Notes under the pieces: model-generated
The model's input: only the letters and a program-made list of their open reading frames with translations
Databases searched by the model: none
Told to the model about the DNA's origin: nothing
Part shown: in pieces, positions 9,866-18,469 of the stretch
Position numbering within the stretch: the stretch's first letter is position 1
Layout of the letters: each line of letters opens with the position of its first letter
Position numbers and translations under genes: made by a program
NCBI GenBank assembly: GCA_025057115.1
Contig: JANWWZ010000002.1
Coordinates: 248,001 to 312,000 of the forward strand
DNA: 64,000 nt
Source: Bernardetiaceae bacterium
GTDB lineage: Bacteria > Bacteroidota > Bacteroidia > Cytophagales > Thermoflexibacteraceae
Reading direction: 5' to 3'

Positions 9866-10304
9866 GCAGCTGTCGAATGATAAAGTAGCAGCTACGAGGC
9901 TCACCCCTTGCACGAGCCTTGTGGCTGTATAATCCCTAAGCAACAATGGCTCATTGCATCTCCTGTCTTACCTTAGCGATGGTCATTTTGAGGTAGGGCT
10001 CTTGCAACAGAGGCCAGGTATACTTCCATTTTTGTCTCTTCACAAACTACTTTTGTTGCACGTGCAGACTACGTAATAAGTGGTTTCGTTTTTCTCGTTT
10101 TTTTAATCTAAATCAATTTTTCCTAATTCCTCACTCTACACATTTTTTTGGGAACCATGCTCTTTTCAAAGGGTTGTTCGTCAGGACAACAACGGTGGCA
10201 AGTATAACAACGCGCAGCACGTTCCATGTCAATCTATGCCAACAGGAGAAAGTTCTTACTCAGCAAAAAGGTTATTTGTCAGTAGAGGTGTTGCATCCTT
10301 TTTA
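9866..10304. other. Intergenic stretch, no gene seen
   Basis: About 440 bases lie between the WG-repeat gene and the convergent phosphatase gene. Short open frames near 10174-10535 run antisense into the phosphatase gene, lack any family likeness and are rejected. T-rich runs occur at 10088-10125 and 10144-10150. Nothing else is recognisable. Confidence 0.45.
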
Positions 10305-10787
10305 TCAAAGGTATTTTTCTTTCAAGTATTCAAGCAAAGAGTTAACACAGCGGTGCACTACTTGGAAGCATTCTTCAAAATCATCCATATCGCCATAGTA
10401 AGGGTCCTTTACTTCAAGAGAGTCGTCTTTGATAGGGTCAAAATGGCGCAGCAGCAGAATTTGCGCCTGGCTAGTAGGGGCATACTGCTCTTTCAAACGC
10501 AGTACATAGCGCAAATTGCTCTGGTCCATGGTTAGAATGTAGTGAAAACTATCAAAGTCGCTAGGCTGAATTTGCCTGGCGCGGCTAGGCAAAACAATGC
10601 CGTATTTACGCGCTATTTGACGAGCACGATAGTCAGGCAATTCCCCGATGTGGTAATTGCTCGTGCCGGCGGAGTCACAGCTAAGGCGATGTTGCAATTT
10701 TGCCTGCTCAACCAAGTGGGCAAATATCCCCTCTGCCAGCGGCGAGCGACAAATATTTCCCAAACAAACAAAGAGCGTTTTTATCAT
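10305..10787 (-). CDS. Low-molecular-weight protein-tyrosine phosphatase
   Basis: This 160-residue protein has the P-loop CLGNICRS at its N-terminus, with nucleophile Cys8 and Arg14, and the general-acid loop D-P-Y-Y-G near the C-terminus. Both define an active low-molecular-weight tyrosine phosphatase. Relatives dephosphorylate exopolysaccharide autokinases or other phosphotyrosine proteins, and a BY-kinase gene is present at 51.8 kb, though far away. The start ATG shares a base with the stop of dnaN (TGATG), so translation is coupled to that of the sliding clamp. Confidence 0.92.
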   Translation of the reverse strand: MIKTLFVCLGNICRSPLAEGIFAHLVEQAKLQHRLSCDSAGTSNYHIGELPDYRARQIARKYGIVLPSRARQIQPSDFDSFHYILTMDQSNLRYVLRLKEQYAPTSQAQILLLRHFDPIKDDSLEVKDPYYGDMDDFEECFQVVHRCVNSLLEYLKEKYL

Positions 10788-11914
10788 CAGTAGTAATAAG
10801 TATTGAGCATTACAGGCATGATGAGCATGAGTACATCTTCGTTATCGGCTGTAGCATCAGGCACTAAGAGCCCCGCGCGGTTAGGTTCTGAAAGTTTGAA
10901 AATTACTTTTTGGGAATTCAAATTGCTCAATCCCTCGATGAGAAACTTGGCATTAAAACCTATCTCCATTTCTTGACCTTCGTAGTGGCAAGGCAATTTT
11001 TCTTCGCCTTCGTTAGAAAAATCAATGTCCTCGGCATGCACCTCCAAAATGCGGGGGGTGATTTTCAAACGCACTTGGTTGGTGGACTTATTGGCGTAAA
11101 TAGCCATGCGTTTGAGCGAGCCAAGCAGAGCCACGCGGTCTATTTCCAGCACCTTGTCGTTAGCAGTGGGGATCACATATTCGTAGTCGGGGAAACGCTC
11201 ATCTATTAAACGGCATACCATGCGCATGTTAGCAAATTCGATGAAAGCGTTGGACTTGCTAAAAGCCACTTGTAAAGGAGTACCATCTGAAGGCAAGGTA
11301 TTTTTCAACAAGGTCAATGCTTTGCGAGGAATAATAACAGAGCTTTCCACCGGAGAGCTCACATCAAAACGGCGGTAACGCACTAGCCGATGGCTATCAG
11401 TAGAAACGAAGGTTATTCCCGTTTTTTGCAATTGCACATATACTCCGTTCATGTTAGGCTTCATTTCGTCAGTGCTAACAGCAAACAAGGTGTAAGCAAT
11501 AGCACTGGAAAAAACTTCTGCAGTTAGCTCGATGGTTTGCAAGTTTTTTGCCTCTGGAACGCGGGGGAAGTCAGCAGCGTTTTCTCCTGCTAATTTATAA
11601 TGTCCGTTGTCTGACTGCAGTTCCACTACGTAAGTATCTGGATTAATGGTAAAAGTAACGGGCTGCTCTGGGAGATTGCGCAAAGTATCGATGAGCATTT
11701 TGGCAGGAACTGCAACGCTTCCGCTTGCTTGAGAATCAACTGCTAAAGATACCATCATAGAAGTTTGCAAGTCAGAAGCAGTAACGGTAAGAATGCCATC
11801 TTTGATGTCAAATAAAAAATTTTCTAAAATCGGCACGATGGGATTGCTCACAATCACGCCATTAAGAGCAGCGATTTGCTTCAGCAGAGCGGTAGAAGAT
11901 ATGACGAATTTCAT
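10787..11914 (-). CDS. dnaN: DNA polymerase III beta subunit (sliding clamp)
   Basis: At 375 residues this has the length of a full DnaN, the ring-shaped dimeric clamp that tethers DNA polymerase III. The N-terminus MKFVISSTALLKQIAAL, the segment F-D-I-K-D-G-I-L-T-V-T-A-S-D and the C-terminal L-L-I-M-P-V family ending (LMLIMPVML) show all three clamp domains. The ATG at 11914 starts the typical MKF; an in-frame upstream extension has no family support. It follows a DUF4340 gene by 69 bases and overlaps the phosphatase gene. No dnaA or oriC features are near. Confidence 0.95.
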   Translation of the reverse strand: MKFVISSTALLKQIAALNGVIVSNPIVPILENFLFDIKDGILTVTASDLQTSMMVSLAVDSQASGSVAVPAKMLIDTLRNLPEQPVTFTINPDTYVVELQSDNGHYKLAGENAADFPRVPEAKNLQTIELTAEVFSSAIAYTLFAVSTDEMKPNMNGVYVQLQKTGITFVSTDSHRLVRYRRFDVSSPVESSVIIPRKALTLLKNTLPSDGTPLQVAFSKSNAFIEFANMRMVCRLIDERFPDYEYVIPTANDKVLEIDRVALLGSLKRMAIYANKSTNQVRLKITPRILEVHAEDIDFSNEGEEKLPCHYEGQEMEIGFNAKFLIEGLSNLNSQKVIFKLSEPNRAGLLVPDATADNEDVLMLIMPVMLNTYYY

Positions 11915-11983
11915 AAGTTGCATCCAAATGCTTTTATGAGAACTAGCAACCAAAATTAGCGTTTTTTTAATGTGGAGTTGGAT

Positions 11984-12895
11984 TTAGAGCTCAAAATCTT
12001 TGCGTCGCATCAGAAAGCGCGAAAAATAGCGCGGCTCGAGTTGGACAAGCTCCCCCTGAGGTTGAGTAATGCCAAACATGCCTGTTTTTTTATTGACGTA
12101 TATTTGCAAGGCGATGGTACCCTCAAGGGTTTCAATTTCCATTTGGCAAAAAGGAATGAGTTTTTGCAGCGAGTCGCGCAGGGCAGGGTTATCTATAAAA
12201 GTATAAACGCGAAAATTGCGAAAATTATCAACAAATTGATATACAGTTGCTGAGTCCAATTGCTTAACTCCCTCGACAGTGTAAAATTCTCCTTGGCGTT
12301 GTAGCAATACGTTTTGTTCTGGGGTTTCAGAATAGCGAATGTGAACTTTGCGAACACCTAGCCATCCCGTGCTTACTAAGTTTTTGTTGCGCCATTCGCC
12401 TTCGGGAAGAGTAAAGGCTTCGTAAAGGTCGATGCTATAGCCAGGAATGTAAATTGCCGCTGGATACTGACTCTTAGAGGACAAGGCATATGTATTTCCC
12501 CTTACTCGCCAGACCTTGAACCTAGTAGCTACTTGATTGCCCTTGCGAAATTCTACCACTTTGCCTTGCGCGTCAATTTCTTTGCCAAGTGCCTGCCCTT
12601 CTTGTCCCGTAATCAGTTGCTGGATTTCAATTTTTCCCATGAGGGTGAAAAGTTCTCCTAGCAAAGGACGGTCAGCAAGATAGCGTTGATTGAGCAGCCA
12701 TTGAGCATTTTTTCGCTCAAAAATATTTGTATCCAGTTGAATGAAATTGATACCTGCCGTATCAGTGAGGAGGAAATAATTCTCTCCTTCAGTGGCTGGG
12801 TAGCTGGTTTCTGCCCTGCGAAGATACCACCACCCACCCAGTGCCACTAACTCTAGCCCAATGATCACCAGCAATATTTTAATTTTGAGCGTCAA
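11984..12895 (-). CDS. DUF4340-like membrane-anchored protein
   Basis: This protein of 303 residues has one N-terminal membrane helix (about 6-25) followed by an extracytoplasmic domain rich in beta strands, and resembles DUF4340 proteins. In Bacteroidota these are often found near gliding/ABC transporter genes, which are not seen here, and the function is unknown. The start is probably TTG at 12895, because no ATG exists in frame between the upstream stop and the membrane helix. It lies 69 bases upstream of dnaN in the same direction and may share its transcript. Confidence 0.68.
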   Translation of the reverse strand: MTLKIKILLVIIGLELVALGGWWYLRRAETSYPATEGENYFLLTDTAGINFIQLDTNIFERKNAQWLLNQRYLADRPLLGELFTLMGKIEIQQLITGQEGQALGKEIDAQGKVVEFRKGNQVATRFKVWRVRGNTYALSSKSQYPAAIYIPGYSIDLYEAFTLPEGEWRNKNLVSTGWLGVRKVHIRYSETPEQNVLLQRQGEFYTVEGVKQLDSATVYQFVDNFRNFRVYTFIDNPALRDSLQKLIPFCQMEIETLEGTIALQIYVNKKTGMFGITQPQGELVQLEPRYFSRFLMRRKDFEL

Positions 12896-13057
12896 AACTT
12901 GAAAGCCGTTTTACTTTGGGCGCGAAGTAACAAAATCTTTTCTAAAAACTACCCTTATAAATTCACAGCACAAGCGGAAGAATTGTACCTATAGCTCTAC
13001 AGTATGTGGCAATTCGTTTTTGCTTCTATTAACTTGCTGCCTTTGTTTTGATGCGCT

Positions 13058-13837
13058 ATGTTGCCCTATCGCTTTGCACCAAGTGAGAATAGCCGCATTG
13101 TAGTGGTAGGCGGATGTGGAGGCATTGGTCGTGCAGTAGTCAAACTTGCTCTTGCCAATCAGCTCCAAGTAGCTATTATCGACTTACCCCAGACCATAGA
13201 AGCCTTCCCTCCGCCGGAAAGCGTACTCGTTTTCCAAGCAGATGCCACTAAAGAAGACCAAGTAAAAAGTGCTTTCGAGCAAATTGCTTCCCATTGGAAG
13301 GCAATAGAAGGGCTAGTGAATCTAGCAGGGTTTTTGACAGCTTTTGAGACAGTAGAGCAAATAAACCTAACAGATTGGCAATATATTTTTGATGGAAGTT
13401 TGCTCACTACCTTGCTTCCTTGCAAATATGCCATTCCACTACTTCGCAATAGCAAAGGAACGGCAGCCATTGTGAACATGACCAGCGGTATAGCATATAT
13501 AGGAAGGGCTCGCTACGGACCTTATGCAGCAGCTAAGTCAGCAGTAGTATCCCTTACCAAAACGTTGGCAGTGGAAAATGCACCTAAAATTCGAGTTAAT
13601 GCAGTAGCTCCAGGGGCAGTTAATACGCCTTTTCTATCGGGAGGGGCTGCTCACGGGGGAGTGCAAGGCGGTTCAGCCAAGCGAATTAACATAGAGGAAT
13701 ACCTAAAACTAGTTCCTCTAGGCTACTTGGCTGAGCCTGAAGACATTGCCGAGCCCATTTTGTTTTTGCTCAGCCAATCTGCCCGCTACATTACAGGGCA
13801 AGTGCTCCACATCAACGGCGGAGCATTGATGCTGTAG
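13058..13837 (+). CDS. Short-chain dehydrogenase/reductase
   Basis: This is an SDR of 259 residues. The cofactor loop reads VVGGCGGIG rather than the common TGxxxGIG, so the usual threonine is replaced. An acidic residue after the second strand (IIDLP) suggests NAD(H) preference. The structural motif is NLAG, the catalytic serine is in MTSG, and the active-site Tyr-x3-Lys is G-P-Y-A-A-A-K. The C-terminus has NGGALML. The substrate cannot be told. It stands alone between the divergent DUF4340 gene and a convergent glycosyltransferase gene. Confidence 0.86.
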   Translation: MLPYRFAPSENSRIVVVGGCGGIGRAVVKLALANQLQVAIIDLPQTIEAFPPPESVLVFQADATKEDQVKSAFEQIASHWKAIEGLVNLAGFLTAFETVEQINLTDWQYIFDGSLLTTLLPCKYAIPLLRNSKGTAAIVNMTSGIAYIGRARYGPYAAAKSAVVSLTKTLAVENAPKIRVNAVAPGAVNTPFLSGGAAHGGVQGGSAKRINIEEYLKLVPLGYLAEPEDIAEPILFLLSQSARYITGQVLHINGGALML

Positions 13838-13863
13838 AAAACCCAATCATTTCGTCATCTTCA

Positions 13864-15159
13864 TTACATTTGCACAAGCAAAGCCCTAAAAGGAAATTTC
13901 AGAAAGCCAGTCCACTTCTGGCGATAATTTTCCAGCCAGTGACTGATTGGGAAGGCTGCCAAAATCACATATATCGGCTCTATGGTGATAGTGCGGAAGC
14001 GATTCTGCACGTACCACACCACTGAAAAAATCAACATGGTTACAAAAACATAAAAAGCAGGCATAATTTTTTTATTGCCGTTGGATATTTCTTTCAGCAT
14101 AGTCCAGTATGCCAATGCATAAATTGGCAGGCTTATTAGAAAAGAAAGCAACCATGCACCAAAGGAATAGTGGCGCCAGCTAACTCCAGGAAAGAGAAAA
14201 AGAAACAGGTTGTAGCACTTGAGCTTAATAAACTCAGTAGGATGGCGCATAATCCAGTAGATGGCTTCTTGCAAGAATAAAGATTGTTTTTCTTTTTGGC
14301 TTAGCGATAGCAAGCTATCGTAGTAGCGCTGCGAACCATTAAAGTAACCCGCATGCACGGTGATGTCTTTAATCCTCAAGTAATCTTCGGAGTTCTTATC
14401 AGGTACCTCTACTACTGTTTTATAACCTGCCCACGTGTTCCCCAAATAAAATTGGTAAGGTCCCCCATTGGAAGAAAGGACGTAAACCCCGTGCAAGCGA
14501 TAGTGATACAACCCATAGGGCAAGCTAAAAAATAAAGCAATGCTTGCAAAAGCGGTAGTAAATAAAAAGGTTCGATAAGTGAACTTAAAATGATGCCAGT
14601 AAAGCAGAGGAACAAACGGAGAAAAAAGCAATATATGGGACTTTGTTTGATACGCTAAAGAAAAGAAAATAGCTGATAGAAAGACGTCTTTCCAACGACC
14701 ATACGCCAAGGAACGGCTTAGGTAATACATGCAAATGATAAAAAGCACCTGAAATAAACATTCTTGGGAAAAGGTGTGGGTAAACCACAACGTCATGGGA
14801 AAAACCGAAAAGAGCAGAGAGGCTATCCAAGCAACTTTCTCCCTATCCGACCACAAATAAGCGATTTTGTAAATATATACTCCACTTATTGCCGATACAA
14901 TTAGCTGAAAGATAACCAAACTTACTTGCCATGCTTCTTTGAAAATCCATTTGAAAAGCCCTACTACTGCTGGAAAAAGTGGCGAAGCGATAAAGCGCTC
15001 TAACTCAAAATTGAAATTTCCTTGAGCGGCTTGCATGCCAAATTGCACCAACCATTTGGAGTCGGGCTGGAGGGCATAGTTGTTCAAAAAGCCTGTTGCA
15101 AATGCAAAAACCAAGCGCGTAAGCAAATGCCAAAAAAACAAAATACTCTCCTTTTGCAT
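13864..15159 (-). CDS. Polytopic membrane glycosyltransferase, GT39/ArnT-like
   Basis: This protein of about 431 residues has about ten hydrophobic segments. The first large loop (NNYALQPDSKWLVQFGMQ, then G-N-F-N-F-E and ASPLFPAVVG) resembles the lipid-phosphate-sugar dependent transferases of the ArnT/PMT type, which move a sugar from a polyprenyl carrier onto a lipid or protein outside the membrane. The acceptor and sugar are unknown. The start is the ATG at 15159, giving MQKESILFFW; a TTG lies 9 bases upstream. It follows the Rieske-fold lipoprotein gene by 5 bases, so the two form an operon. Confidence 0.72.
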   Translation of the reverse strand: MQKESILFFWHLLTRLVFAFATGFLNNYALQPDSKWLVQFGMQAAQGNFNFELERFIASPLFPAVVGLFKWIFKEAWQVSLVIFQLIVSAISGVYIYKIAYLWSDREKVAWIASLLFSVFPMTLWFTHTFSQECLFQVLFIICMYYLSRSLAYGRWKDVFLSAIFFSLAYQTKSHILLFSPFVPLLYWHHFKFTYRTFLFTTAFASIALFFSLPYGLYHYRLHGVYVLSSNGGPYQFYLGNTWAGYKTVVEVPDKNSEDYLRIKDITVHAGYFNGSQRYYDSLLSLSQKEKQSLFLQEAIYWIMRHPTEFIKLKCYNLFLFLFPGVSWRHYSFGAWLLSFLISLPIYALAYWTMLKEISNGNKKIMPAFYVFVTMLIFSVVWYVQNRFRTITIEPIYVILAAFPISHWLENYRQKWTGFLKFPFRALLVQM

Positions 15160-15164
15160 AAAAT

Positions 15165-15596
15165 TCAATTGGTAATACTGAGCAATGAACCATTAAGCAT
15201 TGTGCGATACCTAATCAAAGGAAAGCGAGCAGGACCGCCCAGCGGATTGCCCTCAAAATCAAAACTAGAAAGGCAGCAAGGACACCGCATAAACAAACCT
15301 GTCGGCTCTACTTCCACTACGCTGCAAGGATGAGAAGGCTGAAAGGTACAAACTCGGTCTAAGGCTAGAAAGGAATTAGCAGAACGACGGTAAATGATCA
15401 ACCCTCGCACACCACCGGTTTCATACACAAATCCCCTATCAAAGCGCAATGGCTGGTAAGCGACGTTATTTAAATCTATCAATTTTTGCACAAACGCAAA
15501 AGGCAGAGCCTCGCTTAGTTGCTCGTTTTGGCAGGCAGGAAAGAGACATCCTACTCCTACAAGAATGTAAATCCTTAATGCATTTTTCCACTTCAT
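15165..15596 (-). CDS. Lipoprotein with Rieske-like fold lacking iron-sulfur ligands
   Basis: The 143-residue protein has a signal peptide with a lipobox-like F-P-A-C at about 18-21, so it is probably a lipoprotein. The C-terminal half has the layout of a Rieske domain: LDRVCTFQPSHPC, a short hairpin, CPCCLSSFDFEGNPLGGPA. In true Rieske proteins these are CxH and CPCH; here both histidines are replaced (by Phe and Cys), so a 2Fe-2S cluster of the standard kind cannot form. Similar cluster-less lipoproteins occur in Bacteroidota. It precedes a membrane glycosyltransferase gene by 5 bases. Function unknown. Confidence 0.72.
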   Translation of the reverse strand: MKWKNALRIYILVGVGCLFPACQNEQLSEALPFAFVQKLIDLNNVAYQPLRFDRGFVYETGGVRGLIIYRRSANSFLALDRVCTFQPSHPCSVVEVEPTGLFMRCPCCLSSFDFEGNPLGGPARFPLIRYRTMLNGSLLSITN

Positions 15597-15659
15597 TTGA
15601 TGACGCTTGCTAGAGAAAGGTACTATATTTGCTCAAAATCCTGCAAAATAAAGCACTTT

Positions 15660-16349
15660 ATGAAGCAGATCTTCACAAAAGTTGCAGCAGCGGCGTGCTT
15701 GTTATACTCAGCAAATTGTTGGGCTCAGTTTAGTGTAAGCTTGGGCGGCTCTACTAGCAAATATTTTGGCAAAACTATAGGTCTTTACCCACAAGTCAAT
15801 CCTAACACTACCTCTTTTATTTTTGGCGGAAAATTGCGGCTAGGATACGGATTTTTTCACAGGCATAGCGTTAACCTTGGAGTGGCTTATTTTGCCCCTT
15901 CCGCTCCTGTGGAGCGATACGGAGATTATCTGATAGACATGAGTTTCCAAAACATAGAACTGGAATTCAATTACCATTATTATTTTTCTGGTCGTTACGA
16001 TTTTCCCGAAGCCAAAGCATACCTCCTAACAGGCTTTAGTGCTATTAATTCACATCACCGAATTGTAGGGGGAGTAGTAGAACTGGTAGCTCCTGGAGAG
16101 AGAAAATTTTTTGAAAACCGCCGCATAGAGACAGGACATTGGAATCTTGGCATAGGAGGTGAAGTGCCGCTGCGGAGAGGATCTGCATTCTGGTTCTTAG
16201 AAGCCAAAGCCGCCATTCACGTCAATGCTTTTGTAAAAAAGACTACTATTTGGGAAACGAGTTTAATCAACTTTGGCTCTGCTACCACGGGTGTGCGCTT
16301 TCTCATAGGCGGACCTAAGCGCAAAGGTGGACCTCCTCCGTCGCGCTGA
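15660..16349 (+). CDS. Outer-membrane beta-barrel protein, unknown function
   Basis: The 229-residue protein begins with a signal peptide ending in N-C-W-A-Q at about residue 23. The rest alternates polar and hydrophobic residues in strand-length units (such as LRLGYGFF, VNLGVAYF and IELEFNYHYYF), as in small outer-membrane barrels of Bacteroidota. The C-terminus is basic and proline-rich (GPKRKGGPPPSR) and lacks a terminal aromatic, which is unusual for a barrel. The ATG at 15660 is preferred over one 63 bases upstream, which would add a charged cysteine-rich stretch before the signal peptide. Confidence 0.62.
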   Translation: MKQIFTKVAAAACLLYSANCWAQFSVSLGGSTSKYFGKTIGLYPQVNPNTTSFIFGGKLRLGYGFFHRHSVNLGVAYFAPSAPVERYGDYLIDMSFQNIELEFNYHYYFSGRYDFPEAKAYLLTGFSAINSHHRIVGGVVELVAPGERKFFENRRIETGHWNLGIGGEVPLRRGSAFWFLEAKAAIHVNAFVKKTTIWETSLINFGSATTGVRFLIGGPKRKGGPPPSR

Positions 16350-16455
16350 TAGCAACTCCCTTGAGCACTTAGCTCTTATCAGTGGTCGCTTGGAGGTGCA
16401 GCGGCAAGATTACAGATAGATAGCCGAACTCTCAAGTAAATTCGGTTCTACTTGA

Positions 16456-17502
16456 TTAAAGCAACACGCGGCGCAGCAAGGGCAATGAAAAAGATTCAAG
16501 GGGGTAAATGGCCCCTTGCATAGGCTGAGCTAAAATCTCAGCAAGCAACTCTTGAGTAATATTAGGGTAATGCACCTCTACAGGAGGGACGTTTTCAATC
16601 CAGTGGCGGAGTTTTTCCGAGAAGCGCCGCCCTATTTTTTTGATTACCGTGATGCCCATCATTTTAAGGGCTTTGGCGTTGCACTTTTGCTCGTACTGTC
16701 TCTTGATAGGCAAAGCCAAGATTTTTTTGCCCAAAAACATAGCTTCCGCCGGCGACTCAAAACCCGCTCCCGTGACAATTCCCCGACTGCTGGCTAAACT
16801 TTGCGTAAAATTTTTGCTATCAACGGGCAGCAAGGTTACGTTGCCGTAATTGTGAATATTTTTAACGTTTTTAGTAAACACATGCCAGTAATATTCGGTT
16901 TGTTCTGAAAAAACTTTTATCAATAATTGTTCATCGTAATGAGGCAAGTAAACTGTAAAGTGGCGACCTTCTTTGGGAGTGAGTTTTCTAACCTCGCTGC
17001 GCACAATAGGAGTGTAAATGCCAGGAGCATACCGTTCAAAATGCAGCCCTATGGCGTATTTAGCAGGCGCGTAGTGCTTCAGAATAAACTCCCCTAACCA
17101 ATCGCGGCGGCGTGGTCGCGGCGTGGCATCAAACAAAAAAGCTGCCTGATGCCCAAATGCCACACACGGAACACCTTTTAACAAAGCAGCGTATGCCGAA
17201 ATAAATTCAAAATCGTTAATGACAAGGTCGTATTTTTCGACAGGTAACTGGCGAATTTCTTGCAACAATTCTGCAGGACGCAGGCGAGCCAACGTCTTGC
17301 GAATGCTCACCCCTCCAGATTTGTTGTAAAATATGCTTAACCCCTTACTGCGATACTTGACTTGATAAGGCAAAGCTACTTGCCAGTTACTACCGCTAAT
17401 AAACAAATCCAACTGGCACATTTGGCTTAACAGCGGCACAATTTCACGCGCTCTGGCAACGTGTCCGTTACCCGTTCCTTGGATGGCATAAAGTACTTTC
17501 AT
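16456..17502 (-). CDS. Glycosyltransferase, MurG-like fold (PF13528)
   Basis: The 348-residue protein is a GT-B fold transferase. The N-terminal loop Q-G-T-G-N-G-H is the donor/acceptor loop of the MurG and PF13528 families, and the C-terminal half has a sugar-nucleotide segment G-A-G-F-E-S-P-A-E-A (positions about 253-262). The acceptor is unknown. The gene begins 6 bases after the stop of an LpxH-like phosphoesterase gene in the same direction, a pairing common in Bacteroidota, suggesting work on a lipid-linked sugar. No membrane helix is seen, so the protein should be cytoplasmic or peripheral. Confidence 0.78.
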   Translation of the reverse strand: MKVLYAIQGTGNGHVARAREIVPLLSQMCQLDLFISGSNWQVALPYQVKYRSKGLSIFYNKSGGVSIRKTLARLRPAELLQEIRQLPVEKYDLVINDFEFISAYAALLKGVPCVAFGHQAAFLFDATPRPRRRDWLGEFILKHYAPAKYAIGLHFERYAPGIYTPIVRSEVRKLTPKEGRHFTVYLPHYDEQLLIKVFSEQTEYYWHVFTKNVKNIHNYGNVTLLPVDSKNFTQSLASSRGIVTGAGFESPAEAMFLGKKILALPIKRQYEQKCNAKALKMMGITVIKKIGRRFSEKLRHWIENVPPVEVHYPNITQELLAEILAQPMQGAIYPLESFSLPLLRRVLL

Positions 17503-17508
17503 AAGGTG

Positions 17509-18342
17509 TTACGCTGGCTGCACAATAGAAAGAATGGGCTGAGAGGTAGGCTGACTGTTTTTTTGATGTTTCTTTTTGGTGTCTTTATAGTGGTGGTGGT
17601 GATAGTAGATTCTCCACTGGTCATTTTCAAACTCTAGGGCGGTAAGATTTTCCACCCAGTCGCCACTATTGAGATAGTGCACTTGTCCACGAGCTGTAAC
17701 GATGCGCTTGTTAGCAGGTTGGTGAATGTGGCCACAGATAAAGTAATCATACCCCTTTTCAATAGCTAATTCGGCTGCCACAGTTTCAAACTGGCTGATG
17801 TACTCAACGGCTTGCTTTACGCTATCTTTCACGCGTTTGGAAAGTGGGATGCGCTGGTAACCCAGAACTTCCGCGCAAAAGTTAACGAAGCGGTTAATAA
17901 GAATCAATAAATCATACCCCACCGAGCCTAGCTTTGCCAACCATTTAACGTGCTGAATAGAAACGTCAAAAATATCGCCGTGAAAAATCCAGGCTTTTTT
18001 ATTGCCACAAGGTAACACTACTCGGTTGGCTAAGGTAAACTTGTTGGTGTTAATACGCGGAAAAATGCGCAATAGTTCGTCGTGGTTACCTGTTAAATAG
18101 TACACTTTTGTGCCGCGTTCCATCATGCGCAGGATGCGGCGCAAAACTTGTAGGTGCGACTTTGGAAAATAGTGTTTGCTAAAACGCCATATATCAATAA
18201 TATCTCCATTGAGTACTAAAATTTTAGGCCGAATGCTTTTCAAATACGCATTAAGTTCTTTGGCATGGCAGCCATAGGTGCCTAGGTGCACATCAGAAAT
18301 AACCACAATGTCGGGGTGGCGTTTTCGGGCTTTTTTTTCCAT
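17509..18342 (-). CDS. LpxH-like metallophosphoesterase
   Basis: The 277-residue protein has the full set of two-metal calcineurin-type phosphoesterase motifs: S-D-V-H-L-G, NGDIIDIW, G-N-H-D-E, H-G-D-I-F-D and C-G-H-I-H-Q-P. The spacing fits the UDP-2,3-diacylglucosamine diphosphatase (LpxH) group, which hydrolyses UDP-2,3-diacylglucosamine to lipid X in lipid A synthesis at the inner membrane. It could be the LpxH2 type or a related phosphatase, so no symbol is given. The C-terminal 40 residues are rich in His, Lys and Gln and look disordered. It is cotranscribed with the downstream glycosyltransferase gene. Confidence 0.8.
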   Translation of the reverse strand: MEKKARKRHPDIVVISDVHLGTYGCHAKELNAYLKSIRPKILVLNGDIIDIWRFSKHYFPKSHLQVLRRILRMMERGTKVYYLTGNHDELLRIFPRINTNKFTLANRVVLPCGNKKAWIFHGDIFDVSIQHVKWLAKLGSVGYDLLILINRFVNFCAEVLGYQRIPLSKRVKDSVKQAVEYISQFETVAAELAIEKGYDYFICGHIHQPANKRIVTARGQVHYLNSGDWVENLTALEFENDQWRIYYHHHHYKDTKKKHQKNSQPTSQPILSIVQPA

Positions 18343-18469
18343 GAGCAGGGAAGCATCCTAATTAGCGCAAAATTCCGCCTCCCTGATCAACTCACTATGA
18401 AAACTCGGTTAAATCACCGTTGAATAGCTCGTTGTTGATATGAATTTTTTGGTAATTATGTTAATTGTT

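Noticed and set aside
10174-10535. Open frames on the plus strand between the WG-repeat gene and the phosphatase gene
   Set aside because: They run antisense into the phosphatase gene, have no family likeness or domain and no promoter, so they are chance frames.
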